NCBI GenBank assembly: GCA_020086605.1
Contig: JACBWW010000004.1
Coordinates: forward strand, 12,766,716 to 12,830,715
Length of the DNA: 64,000 nucleotides
Origin: Lanius collurio
Taxonomy: Eukaryota; Chordata; Aves; Passeriformes; Laniidae
Direction: 5' to 3'
The notes under the pieces were generated by a model. The model was not told the origin of the DNA. It searched no databases and saw only the letters and a program-made list of their open reading frames with translations. Of the stretch, positions 62,701 to 64,000 are shown piece by piece (the stretch's first letter is position 1; the number at the start of each line of letters is the position of its first letter). Both the position numbers and the translations under genes were made by a program.

Positions 62701-64000
62701 GACAGAAGTTAAATGTAAAAGATGCTTGACTTGAATGAACAATGTTGGTGTTTTTATATACATATATATTGAGACACGTGCCTTATACAGACTCCTTATT
62801 CAGTCTGAATTACATAGCATCGAAGAATATTTCACTGTGCCATAAAGACTCAAGCTTGCTCTGCCAAAACAAATCAGGAATGCAGCACTGCAGAATGGCA
62901 ACAGAAAGCTATGCACATGGAAATTTCAGCCTGTATAAGATTACCAGGGCAGGACACAAAGGAAGGGATTGAACCATGGCAGTATCACCAGAGTGCTCCT
63001 ACCATGGTGTGATATTAGACAAAGGGCAGCTATGCAAGAAGAGCCTATGAAAGGGATGAAAAACAGTGTATCTTTGTAATGGAGTATGCATCCATAAAGC
63101 CTTCCCCTGGTGATTAAAAAGAGGAGAAATGAGTGGAGTGAACTAGAAACCTTCAGTAAGGCTTAGTTTACGTTTTGGCACGTGATCCAAGCTAGATTTT
63201 TTTTTTTCCTTATTTTTGAGTCAGATGCATTACCTTTCTAAATGCCAAAAGAATGTCTCTGGACACAGCCAGCAGCTGGGTGCTGGTTTAAAAATCAACA
63301 CAGACATAAGTAAGGGTTGGATTGCTCTTTTTATTAAAAAAAAAAAAAGAAAAAAAAGAAAAAAAACCTGTGGGTATTTATCTTAAGCAGTGAAAAAAAA
63401 AAAGAAAAAAAAAGAAAAGAAACAAATGGATTTTTTCTCATGCAGGAAAATTCAATGTAAAGTTACAGAAAGAAAGTGCATATGAAGAAAATACAACATT
63501 TCATGCCATGTTTAAAAGAAGAGAAACATCAATTTAATATTTGGTTAGATGTATAAAACAGTGGGCCAATTTTTTTTTTTTTTTTTAATAATTTCTCATT
63601 CACACTTTCTACCACTGGGAAAAAACCCTTCTATTTTAATGCTGTAAAACTATAAGGACAGAAGGGAAGCTATAGCTTTTGCATGTCAGCAAACTGCTGT
63701 TCTCTAGCTGAATCTGAATTTATAAAATAGACATAAGTCCATACACGTGATTCAAACGAGGGCTCCCATAGAATCTCAGGGCTCTCTGCCCCCTTTTGCT
63801 GGGTTTGGTTTAGACATAAGCTGCTGTCACAATCTCAGAAAAAAAAAAAAAGTAATTTAGGAAGAAAAATATTGTGGTAATCTTTTAAGTGCTTATAGCT
63901 TTAAGTGCCATTAATGCTGTCATATTTTGTAACTTTTTAAACAAGCATTTGGAATTATTTGGTTTATTTCCTTTCAGGTACTATCTATGTTGGACATTTG
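62701..64000 (+). other. KCNK10: KCNK10 3' UTR (continues beyond the window)
   Basis: The sequence after the stop codon is AT-rich, with A-rich runs (63336-63366, 63393-63422) and a T-run (63570-63586). I found no clear AATAAA signal between the stop and the end of the window, so the polyadenylation site probably lies further downstream. The UTR assignment is inferred from position. Confidence 0.65.
63336..63422 (+). repeat. A-rich tracts in the 3' UTR
   Basis: Two A-rich runs with scattered G (63336-63366 and 63393-63422) are separated by 26 bases of mixed sequence. Confidence 0.85.

Overview
The window is a piece of a bird nuclear genome that holds most of one gene, KCNK10 (K2P10.1, TREK-2), a mechano-, lipid- and pH-sensitive two-pore-domain potassium channel, read on the + strand. 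The bird assignment rests on a chicken-repeat-1 (CR1) LINE, a separate CR1 3'-end fragment, and two LTRs that resemble a long-terminal-repeat family I know from avian genomes. Seven coding exons with correct GT/AG borders and matching phases join into a 533-residue protein, close to the 538-543 residues of the mammalian protein. No other protein-coding gene, tRNA, rRNA or CRISPR array is visible.

Layout: 1-9240 is AT-rich upstream DNA without a recognisable gene, interrupted by a small GC/CpG-rich patch at about 4960-5240. A strong CpG island (about 9240-10340) precedes a first coding exon (10480-10531) that encodes the short MKFPIETP-type N-terminus. Intron 1 (22.7 kb) carries an antisense LTR (24252-25172) and an antisense, frameshifted CR1 element (about 27418-28900, perhaps reaching 29530). 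Exon 2 (33279-33607) encodes the rest of the N-terminus, M1 and the start of the extracellular cap. Intron 2 (9.2 kb) contains a perfect 16-bp inverted repeat between 7-bp direct repeats, and a GC-rich patch. Exon 3 (42767-42884) and exon 4 (45280-45440) encode the cap, the first pore loop and M2. Intron 4 (11.3 kb) holds a CR1 tail, an older LTR of the same family as the first, and a 400-N assembly gap. Exon 5 (56755-56941) encodes M3 and most of pore loop 2, exon 6 (60056-60198) encodes M4, and exon 7 (62089-62700) encodes the long cytoplasmic C-terminus. The 3' UTR follows and runs off the window.

I see no new multi-gene system. The most interesting signals are inside the channel. A cluster of unusual residues lies around the first selectivity filter (Lys directly after Gly-Tyr-Gly, then Met, and Val in place of the usual acidic residue). 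A glutamine replaces one lysine of the phospholipid-binding cluster after M4. Both need checking against raw reads, because assembly error is a real alternative. Comparisons to mammalian TREK-1 and TREK-2 are from memory, not from an alignment run.
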